From positions 60,518 through 124,517 of the forward strand of contig NZ_FORF01000013.1 of assembly GCF_900113935.1 (NCBI RefSeq): a stretch of 64,000 bases of DNA. The letters run 5' to 3'. How positions within the stretch are numbered: the stretch's first letter is position 1; each line of letters opens with the position of its first letter. The notes below the pieces were generated by a model. That model was not told where the DNA came from and made no database searches. It saw nothing but the letters and a program-made list of their open reading frames with translations. This stretch comes from Aquamicrobium aerolatum DSM 21857 (lineage in GTDB: Bacteria > Pseudomonadota > Alphaproteobacteria > Rhizobiales > Rhizobiaceae). Position numbers and translations under genes: made by a program. Of the stretch, positions 16,539 to 25,980 are shown in pieces.

Positions 16539-17531
16539 GTGGCAGACAGTTTCAAGGCAATTCTGGTGTCGCGCGACGCCGACAAGAACCAGTCCGCTGG
16601 GATCGTTGAGCTGACCGACGCCGACTTGATGGACGGTGACGTCATGGTTGCCGTGGAGGCGACCACGGTAAACTACAAGGACGGATTGGCGATCACGGGC
16701 AAGGCGCCTGTCGTGCGCCGGTGGCCGCTGGTGCCCGGCATCGATCTGGCAGGAACCGTCATCTCTTCCGACAATCCGTCGTGGCAAATTGGTGATGGGG
16801 TGATTCTCAACGGCTGGGGTGTCGGCGAAGCGCATCATGGCGCCTATGCGCAGCGCGCGCGGGTCAAGGGCGACTGGCTGGTGCCGATGCCCGCCTCGTT
16901 GACGTCGCGCGATGCCATGGCGGTCGGCACAGCTGGCTATACGGCAATGTTGTGCGTTCTGGCTTTGGAGCGGCATGGCATCGAGCCGGAGCGCGGTCCC
17001 GTCCTCGTGACGGGTGCTGCAGGTGGTGTCGGCACGATTGCGATCTCGCTCCTGTCAGATCTGGGATATCACGTGATCGCTTCGACCGGTCGTCCGGACG
17101 AGGCGGAGTTTCTGCACCAGCTGGGCGCGACGGAAATCATTGAACGCAGCGAGCTGGAGCAGCCGGGCAAGCCTCTTGGCAAGGAGCGCTGGGCTGGCGC
17201 GATCGACACGGTTGGCAGCCATACGCTCGCCAACGCACTTGCGATGACGGCCTATGGTGGCGCGGTGGCCGCTTGCGGCCTCGCAGGGGGCATGGACCTT
17301 CCGTCCAGCGTTGCGCCCTTCATCCTGCGGGGCGTCTCGTTGCTTGGCATTGATTCAGTGATGGCTCCGCGAGAAATCCGGCTGGAAGCGTGGCGACGGA
17401 TCGCCAGCGATCTCAATCGCGACAAACTCGCGTCTCTCACCACTGATATCGGCTTTGACCAGATCATTTCGGCTGCGCGGGATATTCTGGATGGCAAGGT
17501 GCGCGGCAGACTTGTGGTGAACATGGCGTAA
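16539..17531 (+). CDS. YhdH/AcuI-type zinc-free alcohol dehydrogenase superfamily reductase
   Basis: A 330-residue NADPH-dependent medium-chain reductase of the YhdH/AcuI branch, whose studied members reduce acrylyl-CoA to propionyl-CoA. Markers are VNYKDGLAITGKAPVVRRWPLVPGIDLAG split over about 46-74, and the nucleotide loop VLVTGAAGGVGTIAISLL at about 150-167. Catalytic zinc ligands are absent, as expected for the branch. It starts with GTG at 16539 after AGGAG. The neighbouring genes give no pathway context, so detoxification of acrylyl-CoA or a related enoyl compound is inference. Confidence 0.88.
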   Translation: MADSFKAILVSRDADKNQSAGIVELTDADLMDGDVMVAVEATTVNYKDGLAITGKAPVVRRWPLVPGIDLAGTVISSDNPSWQIGDGVILNGWGVGEAHHGAYAQRARVKGDWLVPMPASLTSRDAMAVGTAGYTAMLCVLALERHGIEPERGPVLVTGAAGGVGTIAISLLSDLGYHVIASTGRPDEAEFLHQLGATEIIERSELEQPGKPLGKERWAGAIDTVGSHTLANALAMTAYGGAVAACGLAGGMDLPSSVAPFILRGVSLLGIDSVMAPREIRLEAWRRIASDLNRDKLASLTTDIGFDQIISAARDILDGKVRGRLVVNMA

Positions 17532-17598
17532 CCGCAATCGGCGCAATTTCCAACACGACTCCAAACGTTCGCTAAGCGCTTCCAGCTAATCTGTCGTC

Positions 17599-19884
17599 AT
17601 GACGATGGATCGTGACACACTTGATACCGCTGCAGACGTGGCAAAGCGGCCGCCTTCCGCGGCGGCGCGCCTGCGCGTCGCTGCACCGCCGCTCGTGCCG
17701 CTCGATCTGGCTGCGAGACGGCCGCGCAGCATCGCTCGCGTGGCTCTCGTGGTGGCGCTCATGGTTTTGTGCGCGTCGGCCTACCTGACAGGAGCGAGCA
17801 TCCTGTTGACTGCTGCGCTGGGACTTATGGCCGGTGCGGTCATCGCGAACGACTTCTGGACGGAACGCCGGCAATTGCGGACGGCCATCCGGTCCGAGCC
17901 AGCGTTGCGCGACGGGCGCGACCAGATTGAACAATTTGCCGACCGGATGTGGGAACTCGAGGAAAGCGAGGAGCATTTCCGCGGGTTGACCGATGCCCTT
18001 GGCGACCTCGTTGTTCACCGCGATCGCGATGGCCGGATCATCTATGTCAATCATGTACTGGCGGAGCTTCTCGGATGCGACGCGCAGGCGCTGGTGGGAC
18101 GAAAGCTGGTTGATCTGGGAATCGATGTAAGCGTCGTCCCGGATAGTGCTTTTTCGACAGGCGAATGCCTCTCCTCGACCGATGTATCGTTCCAGACGGA
18201 GCATGGCGTTCGCTGGTTTTCGTGGATCGAGCTTTCCGTGCGTGACAAGCACGGCAACGGCGTCTCTCACCGCGCCATTGCACGAGATATTACAGGCCGA
18301 AAGCAGGCGGAGATGGCGCTGATTGGCGCACGTGAACGCGCAGAAACCGCCAATCGAGCCAAGTCACAATTTTTGGCGACGGTCAGCCATGAAATCCGAA
18401 CTCCGATGAACGGTATCATGGGCATGGCCACTTTGCTGGCAGATACCAGGCTGACGGCGGAGCAGCACACTTATGTCGGTGCAATATCGACATCCGCAGC
18501 CGCTCTGCTGGCACTGATCGAAGACCTCCTGGACTACTCGAAAATCGAGGTCGGACGCTTCGAGCTTGAGCCCCAAATTGTCAACGTCCGTGAACTGATC
18601 GAGAATGTTGTCGAGTTGCTCGCACCGCGCGCTTACGCAAAGCATATTGGACTTGGGTGCCATGTTGCACCTGAGGTTCCGACGCGCATGATGGCGGATC
18701 CTGGTCGGCTGCGTCAGGTTCTGCTCAATGTCGTCGGCAACGCCGTCAAGTTCACCGAGATCGGCGGCGTTCTGCTTGATGTGACATTAGGCGACGAGGG
18801 TCCGCAAGCTGTGATCTGCATGCGTGTCTCGGATACCGGCCCAGGCTTGATGAAACACGATTTGGAGCGGATTTTCGAGGAGTTCGAGCAGGCCGATGGT
18901 ACGTCGACGCGGCGACATGGCGGCGCAGGTCTCGGACTGGCGATATCGCGGCGCATCGTTCACGCGATGGGCGGGACAATAGAGGCAAGTTGCGATCAGG
19001 CCCGTGGTGCTGAATTCCTGATACGAATTCCCGTCGTCGGCGCTGCCGAATCGAACGCGCTGGCGGCGAAGACGTTGGAGGGGCGCGAGGTTCTGATTCT
19101 ATCGCAAAATCTGATGGAAGCAGAGGCGCTGGCCCGCACTGTCGCGGCACATGGTGGACATGCAGATATTGCCCGAACGGTCGAAGAAGCGCTTGTGACG
19201 AAACGGAAGCCTTACGACACCGTGCTTGTCGACGCACAATTGGACCAGACGAATGGTCTTGCGCTGCGATCGCTGCGCGCTGCCGGTCATGCCGGCACTG
19301 CGGCGATCACCTTGATTGCGCCGACCGATCGAGCCCTCCTGGCTGCCTATCGCTCCCACGGCTATACGGGGTTTCTTGCGCGGCCGGTTCGCGGAGACAC
19401 GCTGTTGCGATTGCTTCAGACGGGACCGCAGCTTGAAGCGGAGACGGGCATTACATCGGTGCGCCCGATCACGAAGATGCGCAACGTCGGACACCGAGGT
19501 CTGAAAATTCTTCTGGCTGAAGACAATCAGATCAACGCGCTTCTGGCATGTTCGGCGCTGGAAAAGGCGGGGCACACAGTGGATGTCGTCGGAAATGGTA
19601 GGGCTGCTGTCGAAGCGATAAGCGGGGCAGGCGGTCCACACCGCCACGATCTGATCCTCATGGACCTTCACATGCCGGTCATGGATGGGCTGGATGCCAT
19701 CGCGTTGATCCGAAAACATGAGGAAGGAATGGGTGTCCGGCCCATACCGATACTGGTCTTGTCTGCCGACAGCCAGGAAAAGACCCGTCACAATGTGATT
19801 GCGCGTGGCGCGAGCGGGTTCCTGACCAAACCAATTGACCCGCAGGCGATGATTGATACGGTCGAGCGCCACAGTTACGCCTGA
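17599..19884 (+). CDS. Hybrid sensor histidine kinase with PAS, kinase and two receiver domains
   Basis: A 761-residue membrane kinase. Two helices at about 45-62 and 65-83 anchor it, with almost no periplasmic loop, so it probably senses from within the membrane or cytosol. A PAS domain covers about 125-235. The phosphorylated histidine is H264 in [12 protein letters not shown]; the ATPase has its N box near N377-N381 and G boxes DTGPG and GGAGLGLA. A first receiver-like domain (about 495-605) keeps Asp545 but lacks the acidic pair (S502-Q503 instead) and has Arg595 for the usual lysine, so it looks degenerate. The second receiver (about 635-757) is complete: E641, D642, phospho-Asp689 and Lys744. 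No partner regulator is adjacent; olsB follows 105 bases downstream. Confidence 0.92.
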   Translation: MTMDRDTLDTAADVAKRPPSAAARLRVAAPPLVPLDLAARRPRSIARVALVVALMVLCASAYLTGASILLTAALGLMAGAVIANDFWTERRQLRTAIRSEPALRDGRDQIEQFADRMWELEESEEHFRGLTDALGDLVVHRDRDGRIIYVNHVLAELLGCDAQALVGRKLVDLGIDVSVVPDSAFSTGECLSSTDVSFQTEHGVRWFSWIELSVRDKHGNGVSHRAIARDITGRKQAEMALIGARERAETANRAKSQFLATVSHEIRTPMNGIMGMATLLADTRLTAEQHTYVGAISTSAAALLALIEDLLDYSKIEVGRFELEPQIVNVRELIENVVELLAPRAYAKHIGLGCHVAPEVPTRMMADPGRLRQVLLNVVGNAVKFTEIGGVLLDVTLGDEGPQAVICMRVSDTGPGLMKHDLERIFEEFEQADGTSTRRHGGAGLGLAISRRIVHAMGGTIEASCDQARGAEFLIRIPVVGAAESNALAAKTLEGREVLILSQNLMEAEALARTVAAHGGHADIARTVEEALVTKRKPYDTVLVDAQLDQTNGLALRSLRAAGHAGTAAITLIAPTDRALLAAYRSHGYTGFLARPVRGDTLLRLLQTGPQLEAETGITSVRPITKMRNVGHRGLKILLAEDNQINALLACSALEKAGHTVDVVGNGRAAVEAISGAGGPHRHDLILMDLHMPVMDGLDAIALIRKHEEGMGVRPIPILVLSADSQEKTRHNVIARGASGFLTKPIDPQAMIDTVERHSYA

Positions 19885-19989
19885 TGCCCGGTTGAATGCT
19901 GGGTCCGTTCATGGCACGATCTTCACATTCCTGTTGCAGTCCGTGATTACAAGCGCCTTCGAGGATAGCCGCAGAAAGGAGAATCAGTC

Positions 19990-20865
19990 ATGCGCGAAGT
20001 CATGATCGAAGATTCCCCTCACACAACGTCTCTACCCATCGTCCGCGCCACAAGATTGATGGGCGGAAAACTGTTGGGTCGTATTGGTACCCTTGAGGTC
20101 CGTCTGGCGCGCGATGCGGATGAGATCGAGGCGGCCCAAAGGGTGCGCTATCGCGTCTTCCATGAAGAATTGGGAGCGCAGGCCCATTCAGCCGGAATGC
20201 AGGAAAGGCGCGATGCCGACCGGTTCGATGATGTGTGTGACCATTTGCTGGTGTTCGACACATCTGTCGACGCGCCCGCGACCGAACAGATTGTCGGCAC
20301 CTACCGGATGTTGCGCCAGGATGCGGCAGAGTCTGCTGGCGGGTTCTATTCCAGCGATGAGTTCGAGTTCGAAAAGCTGGTGCGGCGCCATCCCAATCTG
20401 CGATTTCTTGAATTGGGACGATCATGCGTCCTGCCGCAATATCGCTCCCGCCGGTCCATTGAACTGCTGTGGCAGGGAATATGGGCCTACGTGAATCACT
20501 ATCAGATTGACGTCATGGCCGGATGCGCTTCGTTTCATGGAGCCGTTCCGGCTGCACACGCCGAAGCGCTCTCCTATCTTGCACACAATGCACGCGCGCA
20601 AGGAGCCTGGGACGTGGCGGCCGTGCCAGCACGCTATCACTCAATGGATCTGATGCCGCCGGAGGCCGTCAATGTGCGCTCGGCGCTTGCCGCGCTCCCC
20701 CCGTTGATCAAGGGTTACCTGCGCGTCGGCGCCAAGATCGGTGATGGCTGTGTGATCGATCACGACTTTGCCACTACCGATGTGTTTGTCGTCCTGCAGG
20801 TTCGCGAGATCGCTTCCCGCTATATCAATTATTACGGCGCTGACGCACAGCGTTTTGCGGCCTGA
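19990..20865 (+). CDS. olsB: L-ornithine N-alpha-acyltransferase OlsB (ornithine lipid synthesis)
   Basis: A 291-residue GNAT-fold acyltransferase that joins a 3-hydroxyacyl group from acyl carrier protein to ornithine, the first step of phosphorus-free ornithine lipids. Family markers are RYRVFHEELG at about 49-58, the DRFDDVCDHLLV region, and FLELGRSCVLPQYRSRRSIELLW at about 139-161, then a C-terminal YLRVGAKIGDGCVIDHDF stretch found in OlsB-like proteins. GAAAGGAG precedes the ATG. The second enzyme, OlsA, is not in the window. In relatives, olsB is induced by phosphate starvation, but I saw no convincing Pho box upstream. Confidence 0.87.
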   Translation: MREVMIEDSPHTTSLPIVRATRLMGGKLLGRIGTLEVRLARDADEIEAAQRVRYRVFHEELGAQAHSAGMQERRDADRFDDVCDHLLVFDTSVDAPATEQIVGTYRMLRQDAAESAGGFYSSDEFEFEKLVRRHPNLRFLELGRSCVLPQYRSRRSIELLWQGIWAYVNHYQIDVMAGCASFHGAVPAAHAEALSYLAHNARAQGAWDVAAVPARYHSMDLMPPEAVNVRSALAALPPLIKGYLRVGAKIGDGCVIDHDFATTDVFVVLQVREIASRYINYYGADAQRFAA

Positions 20866-20867
20866 CC

Positions 20868-21578
20868 TTAGCCCAGCTTGAGACCCAGATAGCGCTCCAG
20901 CGTGTCAGGATCCTGCATCAAGGTGGCCGAGGGTGCCTTATGAGCGATCATGCCGCGTTCGATGATGAGCGCGTCTTGGGTCAGTCCAAGTGCGACTTCG
21001 GCAAATTGCTCGACCAGTACAAGCGCCATGCCGTCTTGCTGAGACATCTGGGCGATCGCTTCCGTGAGCTCCTCGACGATGATTGGCGCAAGGCCTTCGA
21101 GCGGTTCATCAAGCAGCAGCACTGCTGGGTTTGTCATCAATGTGCGGGCGATTGTGAGCATCTGCTGCTCGCCACCGGACAATTGGTTGCCCATGTTGGC
21201 GCGGCGTTCCTTCAGGCGAGGAAACAGCCGGTAGACAGATGCCAGATCCCAACGACCAGCTCGTGCTGCAACGGTGAGGTTTTCCTCGATCGATAGGGAA
21301 GGGAAGATCTCACGCTCCTGCGGCACCCAGCCGATGCCAGCTCGCGAGCGCTTGTACGGGGCCATGCGGGAAATATCCTGACCGCGCCAGAAGATTGCGC
21401 CGCGCGCGACATTCACAAATCCCATCACGGTCAAAAGAAGCGTCGATTTGCCGACACCATTGCGACCGAGCAGGGCAAGGCTGCTGCCCTCCTTAAGCTC
21501 GAACGAGACGCCATCAAGGACGACGGCTTCGCCATAGCCGGAGCGTACATCGCGAAATTCGAGAAGTGAATCAGACAT
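20868..21578 (-). CDS. Branched-chain amino-acid-type ABC transporter ATPase (LivF-type)
   Basis: One of the two ATPases of the importer at 20.9-25.5 kb. Walker A GRNGVGKST, signature LSGGEQQMLTIAR and Walker B AVLLLDEPLEGL are intact in the 236-residue form. A long open frame runs upstream through livG, but the family start MSDSLLEFRDV is the ATG at 21578, which overlaps the livG stop by eight bases. It is the last gene of the operon and converges on olsB with only two bases between. The family carries amino acids, but many members carry aromatic acids and urea, so the substrate must be judged from context. Confidence 0.94.
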   Translation of the reverse strand: MSDSLLEFRDVRSGYGEAVVLDGVSFELKEGSSLALLGRNGVGKSTLLLTVMGFVNVARGAIFWRGQDISRMAPYKRSRAGIGWVPQEREIFPSLSIEENLTVAARAGRWDLASVYRLFPRLKERRANMGNQLSGGEQQMLTIARTLMTNPAVLLLDEPLEGLAPIIVEELTEAIAQMSQQDGMALVLVEQFAEVALGLTQDALIIERGMIAHKAPSATLMQDPDTLERYLGLKLG

Positions 21579-22335
21579 GGTGTCCCTTGCCGAGATAGAC
21601 TTCGCGAACGCGCTGGTCGGTACGCACTTCTTCGGGATCTGCTTCGAGCAGCACCCCTCCGGCGACAAGTACGATGATGCGCGAGGCGAATTTGAACACG
21701 ATATCCATGTCATGCTCGATGAAGAGAACGGAGATATCGGACGGAAGCGCCGCAATGACTTCGAACAATGCAGCACTTTCATCCTTCGGGACGCCTGCTG
21801 CGGGTTCATCGAGCAAAAGAACGCGCGGCTTGGTGGCCAGTGCCAATGCAATCTCAAGCAGACGTTGCTGGCCATAGGGAAGGGTGCGTGTCGGCCGGGT
21901 TGCTGCGGCGGCGAGGCCAATGCTCTTCAGTGTCTCGAAAGCTTCGTCGATGGCTGCGCCATGCGCGCTCAGCGGCTGCCAGAACTGGCCTGCCTTGCCC
22001 TCGCGCTCACAGACCGCCAGTGTGACCGCCTCAAGTGGGGTCAGATCGGGAAACAACGTGTTGATCTGGAATGTGCGCGTCAGACCGGCGCGCACACGAG
22101 CGCTCACCGACTTGCCGGTGATGTCATCACCACCGAGGAAGATGCTGCCGGAATCCGGTTTCAGCTGGCCGGTAATGAGATTGATCAACGTCGTCTTGCC
22201 AGCGCCATTCGGGCCGATCAGTGCGTAGCGACAGCCGCGTGGCAACGCCAGCCTCACCGCGTTGGTGACCTGAAGCGCGCCGAACTTCTTCGACAGTGAG
22301 TCCGTGCGCAGCACGATCTCCTTCTGGTCAGTCAT
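21571..22335 (-). CDS. Branched-chain amino-acid-type ABC transporter ATPase (LivG-type)
   Basis: The second ATPase of the importer, 254 residues. Walker A is GPNGAGKTT, Walker B is RVLLLDEPAAGV, and the signature has the LivG form LPYGQQRLLEIA. The extra LivG segment between Walker A and the signature is present. Its ATG overlaps the livM stop by eight bases. It forms a heterodimer with the LivF-type protein under the LivH-LivM permease pair. Confidence 0.94.
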   Translation of the reverse strand: MTDQKEIVLRTDSLSKKFGALQVTNAVRLALPRGCRYALIGPNGAGKTTLINLITGQLKPDSGSIFLGGDDITGKSVSARVRAGLTRTFQINTLFPDLTPLEAVTLAVCEREGKAGQFWQPLSAHGAAIDEAFETLKSIGLAAAATRPTRTLPYGQQRLLEIALALATKPRVLLLDEPAAGVPKDESAALFEVIAALPSDISVLFIEHDMDIVFKFASRIIVLVAGGVLLEADPEEVRTDQRVREVYLGKGHHV

Positions 22336-23341
22336 TGTCGCGCCTCCCGGCTAGCCGCGAAAGAAATCCGAGAATGCCTTTTGGCATGAACAGAACTACG
22401 ACCATCAATAGAAGACCGATCCAGAAGTACCAGTATTGTGGATTGATGCCGGCAAGCTGGTCGCGCGCAACGAGGAAGATGATCGCACCGACGATGGCTC
22501 CGTAAAGCCGTCCGGTGCCGCCAAGCACGAGCATGACAATCACGTCGGCAGAGCGCGTGAAGCTCAAGACATCAAGCGCGACCGTACTCGTGGTCTGGGC
22601 CAGCAACGCTCCGGCAAGACCTGCCATGGCAGCGGAAATAGTATAAATCTTCTGGAGATGGCGGTGGTGGTCGGATCCAATGGCCGGCATGCGCTTGACG
22701 TTTTCACGTATCCCGCGCAACGCCAAGCCAAACGAGGAGTTCACCAGCAGGCGGCTTAGCAGGAAGCAGATGAACAACACAGCCAGCGTATAGCCGTAGC
22801 TCGTATAGCCCCACAGATCGAAGCGAAAATAGTTGAAGATCGGCCATGTCCGCGGCACGCGAAGGCCGTCTGTGCCGCCGGTCAGCCACGACATTGCGTT
22901 GGCAAGTTCGAGCGTGAGCACACCGAGACCGAGCGTGATCATCAGCAACGCCAGATGCTGGACGCGCACGATCATGAAGCTGGTAATGAAGCCGATCAGG
23001 CCCGCGAACACGCCAGCAAACAATAGCCCGGTCAGCGGCTCGCTCCAGCCCGCTTTTGCCAGCAGGGCGGCTGCGTAGGCGCCGAGCCCGAAGAACATCG
23101 CGTGACCCAGAGTGATGATGCCGGCATAGCCGAGGATCAGATCGACAGAGAGCGCAAATAAAGCGGCGATGGCGATCTGGCTTGCCAATGGCAAGTAAGT
23201 CGGAAACAGGAAGAACGGCAGCAATAATGCCAGCCAGAAGACGATTTCGAACGGGCTCCAGCGCGATTGGCGCTTCAGCCACTGCCGCGCCGTGTCGACG
23301 TTCGCGTTAGCAGACATTGCCTGGTTCATGGTCGCGCTCAC
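22328..23341 (-). CDS. Branched-chain amino-acid-type ABC transporter permease (LivM-type)
   Basis: A 337-residue permease with about nine hydrophobic helices and the family motif GYAGIITLGHAMFFGLGAYAAA (the LS-x-G-H-A-x-F-x-G-x-GAY pattern) at about 74-95. The chosen GTG at 23341 overlaps the livH stop in a GTGA arrangement; an ATG four codons later is possible. The cytoplasmic coupling region GIRENVKRMPAIGSD is a slightly shortened version of the usual one (RENE-x-RA-x-x-G). Confidence 0.93.
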   Translation of the reverse strand: MSATMNQAMSANANVDTARQWLKRQSRWSPFEIVFWLALLLPFFLFPTYLPLASQIAIAALFALSVDLILGYAGIITLGHAMFFGLGAYAAALLAKAGWSEPLTGLLFAGVFAGLIGFITSFMIVRVQHLALLMITLGLGVLTLELANAMSWLTGGTDGLRVPRTWPIFNYFRFDLWGYTSYGYTLAVLFICFLLSRLLVNSSFGLALRGIRENVKRMPAIGSDHHRHLQKIYTISAAMAGLAGALLAQTTSTVALDVLSFTRSADVIVMLVLGGTGRLYGAIVGAIIFLVARDQLAGINPQYWYFWIGLLLMVVVLFMPKGILGFLSRLAGRRDND

Positions 23342-24198
23342 CTTTTTCCGAACAGGCCAAGAGGGCGCACAAAAAGGATGGCCACAAGCAGCAGATAGAT
23401 CAGGAAGGAGCCGATCTCTGGCCAGAAATATTTCCCCGCTACGTCGAAGATGCCGAGGAGCGCGGCTCCGACAAAAGAGCCGGTGATCGAGCCAAGTCCG
23501 CCGACCGACACGACGATCAGCACGTAGACGAGGAAGTGGAAGCCGAACGACGGGTCAAGCCCGACGATCTCAACGGCAAGCGCGCCGCCGAGCCCTGCAA
23601 GACCGCTGCCGAGGGCAAAGGTGATGCCGAATATTTTCTCGACATCCAGGCCAAGCCCTTTAGCCACGCGCTGATTGTCTACGGCAGCGCGAATCTGTGC
23701 GCCAAGACGTGTCCGTTCCAGGCCGAATACGAGCAGCGCCGTCACGATCAGGGCGATGCCAATAAGGAAAATACGATAGACGCCGAAGCGCATGCCGGCG
23801 ATCTCGACCGATCCGCGCAGCCATGACGGCAGGATGATGACCTGCTGCACGGTGCCAAACAGATAGGTGGCGATAGCTGCAGCGACGAACACCATGCCGA
23901 TGGTCAGCAGAACCTGATTGAGTTCAGGCGCGCCATACAGTCGGCGAAACAGAGTTCGCTCGAGGACGATGCTCAGGAGTGCGGCTGCGAGAAAGGCCGT
24001 CGGTAGTGCCAGCAGGAATGGAAAGCCAAGCAGTCGCATGGCTGTGACCGCGGCATAGCCGCCCAGCATTCCAAAGGCTCCGTGGGCAAGGTTGATGAAA
24101 TTCATCAACCCCAGCGTGACGGACAAGCCGACCGACAGGACGAACAGGAGCATCCCGAAAGCGAATCCGTCGAAAAGTACGATGACAATACTGCTCAT
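23338..24198 (-). CDS. Branched-chain amino-acid-type ABC transporter permease (LivH-type)
   Basis: A 286-residue permease of about eight helices with the LivH opening SVGLSVTLGLMNFINLAHGAFGMLG at about 22-46, split here across two helices. The second family stretch ALGSGLAGLGGALA lies near 195. It is separated from the substrate-binding protein gene by 121 bases containing a strong hairpin, and it overlaps the livM start. The order K-H-M-G-F is standard for this family. Confidence 0.94.
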   Translation of the reverse strand: MSSIVIVLFDGFAFGMLLFVLSVGLSVTLGLMNFINLAHGAFGMLGGYAAVTAMRLLGFPFLLALPTAFLAAALLSIVLERTLFRRLYGAPELNQVLLTIGMVFVAAAIATYLFGTVQQVIILPSWLRGSVEIAGMRFGVYRIFLIGIALIVTALLVFGLERTRLGAQIRAAVDNQRVAKGLGLDVEKIFGITFALGSGLAGLGGALAVEIVGLDPSFGFHFLVYVLIVVSVGGLGSITGSFVGAALLGIFDVAGKYFWPEIGSFLIYLLLVAILFVRPLGLFGKR

Positions 24199-24291
24199 TG
24201 CGGCCCGTTGTGCATAGCCAGATCTCGACCTGGAGGCAGCGCGAGCGCGGAAAACGATTTCGCACTCACGCTGCTTGCACAGGAAGACATT

Positions 24292-24311
24292 GGCGCAGGT
24301 TTCCCTGCGCC
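24292..24311 (-). promoter_or_regulatory. Intercistronic hairpin between the livK-type and livH-type genes
   Basis: Nine bases after the binding-protein stop, the minus-strand RNA can form a perfect 8-base stem (GGCGCAGG/CCTGCGCC) closed by a GAAA tetraloop. No U run follows, so it is unlikely to be a full terminator. Such hairpins often protect the upstream message, raising binding-protein output above the permease genes. Confidence 0.6.
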
Positions 24312-24319
24312 GAACCTTA

Positions 24320-25486
24320 TCAGTGAAGCGGATCCTTCACATCCGGGATTTCATGGATGATGACGTTCTGCAACTTGCCGTCGACTTCCTGAACTTCGCG
24401 AATGTAGACGGTCTGGACGACATCGCGTGTCTCCGGATCGATCGACATCGGTCCGCGCGGGCTCTGCCACGACATACCCTTGGCAGCGGCAATCAGCGCA
24501 TCGCCGGACGTGTCGCCATTGGTCTTTTTCAGCGCCTCGTAGATGAGGTGCATGCCGTCATAGCCACCAATGGAGAACAGGTCGGGCTCGCGGCCATTGT
24601 TGGCAGCCGTGTAGCCTTCGACATATTCCTTGTTCAGCGGATCGTCGCGCTCGAGCGTGTAATGGAACGTGGTGATGATGCCGCGCGCAGTCTCTCCCAT
24701 GCTCGCCAATGCTTCCGGATGGGTAAGCTCGCCCTGCGCCAGGATTTTGGTCGCCGGTGGAGCCAGTCCGCGATCGACCAACGCCTTTCCGATGGCTGCT
24801 GGCTGGGCGCCCCCCGGCACGAAGATGTAGACGGCTTCAGGATTGGCATCTTTCACCCGCTGGACGAAGGCGGAGAAATCCGGATTCGCGACAGGCGTGC
24901 GGTCGGAGCCCAGAATCTTGCCACCTGCTTCCGTAAAGCCTGCAGAAAAAGACTTCTCGGCGTCGTGCCCCGGACCGTAGTCGGAAACCAGAGTGTAGGC
25001 CTGCGTGACGCCGCCATCCTCGAATGCCCACTTTCCAAGAGCATAGTTGACCTGCGGAATCGTAACGGAAGTGCGCACGATATATTCCGACTGCTCGGTC
25101 ACCATCGAGGTGGCAGCGTTCATCACCACCATCAGTTTTTGTGCTTCTTCGGCGACGGGGGCCGCACCGAGCGCTTCTGGTGTCAGCGCGAAACCAGCAA
25201 TGATGTCGGCACCGTCACGGACGACGAGTTCCTGTGCCATGCGCTGGGCGACGTCGGCAGCAGGTCCGCCGGTGTCCTTCTTGATCAGTTCGATTTTCTT
25301 GCCTGCGACCGTGTCGCCATGTTTGGCGATGTACAGATCGATACCGGCCTGCAATTGATTTGCGGCGTCGGCAAAGGGCCCGGAATATGGCAGGATCACA
25401 CCGATCTTAACGGTTTCCTGCGCATAGCCGGCTGTGGTCCAGGCAAGGCTCGCGCCCAACAAGGCGATAATCTTCTTCGTCTTCAA
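24320..25486 (-). CDS. ABC transporter periplasmic substrate-binding protein (LivK-type)
   Basis: A 388-residue periplasmic binding protein of the leucine/amide family that delivers the ligand to LivHM. It has a cleavable signal peptide (about 1-22, ending AGYAQ) without a lipobox. The mature part opens VKIGVILPYSGPFADAANQLQAG, the usual beta strand and ligand loop, and has LIKKDTGGPAADVAQRMAQEL. First gene of the operon, it is divergent from the LigM-like demethylase with a 494-base region between them that contains TGTATAC palindromes. Members of this family next to aromatic degradation genes often bind benzoate-like acids, which is my favoured guess here, unproven. Confidence 0.92.
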   Translation of the reverse strand: MKTKKIIALLGASLAWTTAGYAQETVKIGVILPYSGPFADAANQLQAGIDLYIAKHGDTVAGKKIELIKKDTGGPAADVAQRMAQELVVRDGADIIAGFALTPEALGAAPVAEEAQKLMVVMNAATSMVTEQSEYIVRTSVTIPQVNYALGKWAFEDGGVTQAYTLVSDYGPGHDAEKSFSAGFTEAGGKILGSDRTPVANPDFSAFVQRVKDANPEAVYIFVPGGAQPAAIGKALVDRGLAPPATKILAQGELTHPEALASMGETARGIITTFHYTLERDDPLNKEYVEGYTAANNGREPDLFSIGGYDGMHLIYEALKKTNGDTSGDALIAAAKGMSWQSPRGPMSIDPETRDVVQTVYIREVQEVDGKLQNVIIHEIPDVKDPLH

Positions 25487-25566
25487 GGTGAAATTCCTCC
25501 CTTTATGCTGGCTGCGGGATCAATGACAGTTCGCGCAGTGTTTAGCATGGCTCCTCCAGCAATCGA

Positions 25567-25576
25567 ATGTATACAT
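25567..25576. promoter_or_regulatory. Palindromic operator candidate upstream of the importer operon
   Basis: The perfect 10-base palindrome ATGTATACAT is centred about 85 bases upstream of the binding-protein start. It matches the FadR-type GntR consensus (yGTM-KACr: TGTA-TACA). It is identical to the copy before the MetF-like gene at 27595. Confidence 0.6.
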
Positions 25577-25766
25577 CGAATGCCGGATCGCCAAGTGAAT
25601 AAACGCGCCATTCTTTGTAGCTGTCCGAAGTGGCGTGTCAGTGTAATGTGCGGCGTTGCTGGCCCAGCATTGTTCCGCCGCCGGTTGCCGAGCGCGGCGT
25701 CCTGTGAACGGTCGGGCAGCTTTCATCTTCTGCGGTTCGGCCCGTCTGTGCAGTTATTTGTCCCAA

Positions 25767-25776
25767 ATGTATACTG
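25767..25776. promoter_or_regulatory. Half-matching TGTATAC operator candidate, mid-intergenic
   Basis: ATGTATACTG keeps the core TGTATAC but breaks the symmetry at the outer positions. It lies 200 bases from the first copy and about 178 bases before the third, so it could act as an auxiliary site for looping. The evidence is the motif match alone. Confidence 0.4.
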
Positions 25777-25944
25777 AATAGAGCCGGGTGGCCGTCCAAG
25801 TCAGGATGGGGCCGAATCAGGACATCATTTTTCGGAAGTCTGCCTGATTGTGTTCGTGAGCCGTGGCGAGGGCTCGCGCGTGGCTCGGTTTTTCGATCGG
25901 GAAATGGCGGAACCTTCTTGCAATTCCTCTTACCTTCAGCGAGA

Positions 25945-25954
25945 TTGTATACAG
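25945..25954. promoter_or_regulatory. Operator candidate just upstream of the LigM-like gene
   Basis: TTGTATACAG contains the 8-base palindrome TGTATACA at 25946-25953. It ends 27 bases before the GTG start of the LigM-like gene, a position where a bound repressor would block RNA polymerase or early transcription. Confidence 0.6.
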
Positions 25955-25980
25955 GTATTTATTTTCGTGGAGGAGCTACA

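Larger units (their letters stand above)
25487..25980. promoter_or_regulatory. Divergent promoter region of the importer and the LigM-like gene
   Basis: This 494-base gap holds no convincing gene. It contains three copies of the TGTATAC motif (near 25567, 25767 and 25945), listed separately, and is somewhat richer in A and T than the flanking genes near each copy. It should carry at least the promoter for the minus-strand importer operon and that for the plus-strand demethylase. I could not assign -35/-10 elements with confidence. Confidence 0.65.

Noticed and set aside
19885..19989. A Pho box upstream of olsB
   Set aside because: Only a weak partial match (TTCACATTCCTGTTGC) was seen, without the direct repeat spacing expected for PhoB.
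24275..25777. A 500-codon open frame antisense to the binding-protein gene
   Set aside because: The opposite strand encodes a full signal-peptide binding protein; the antisense product has no recognisable domain.
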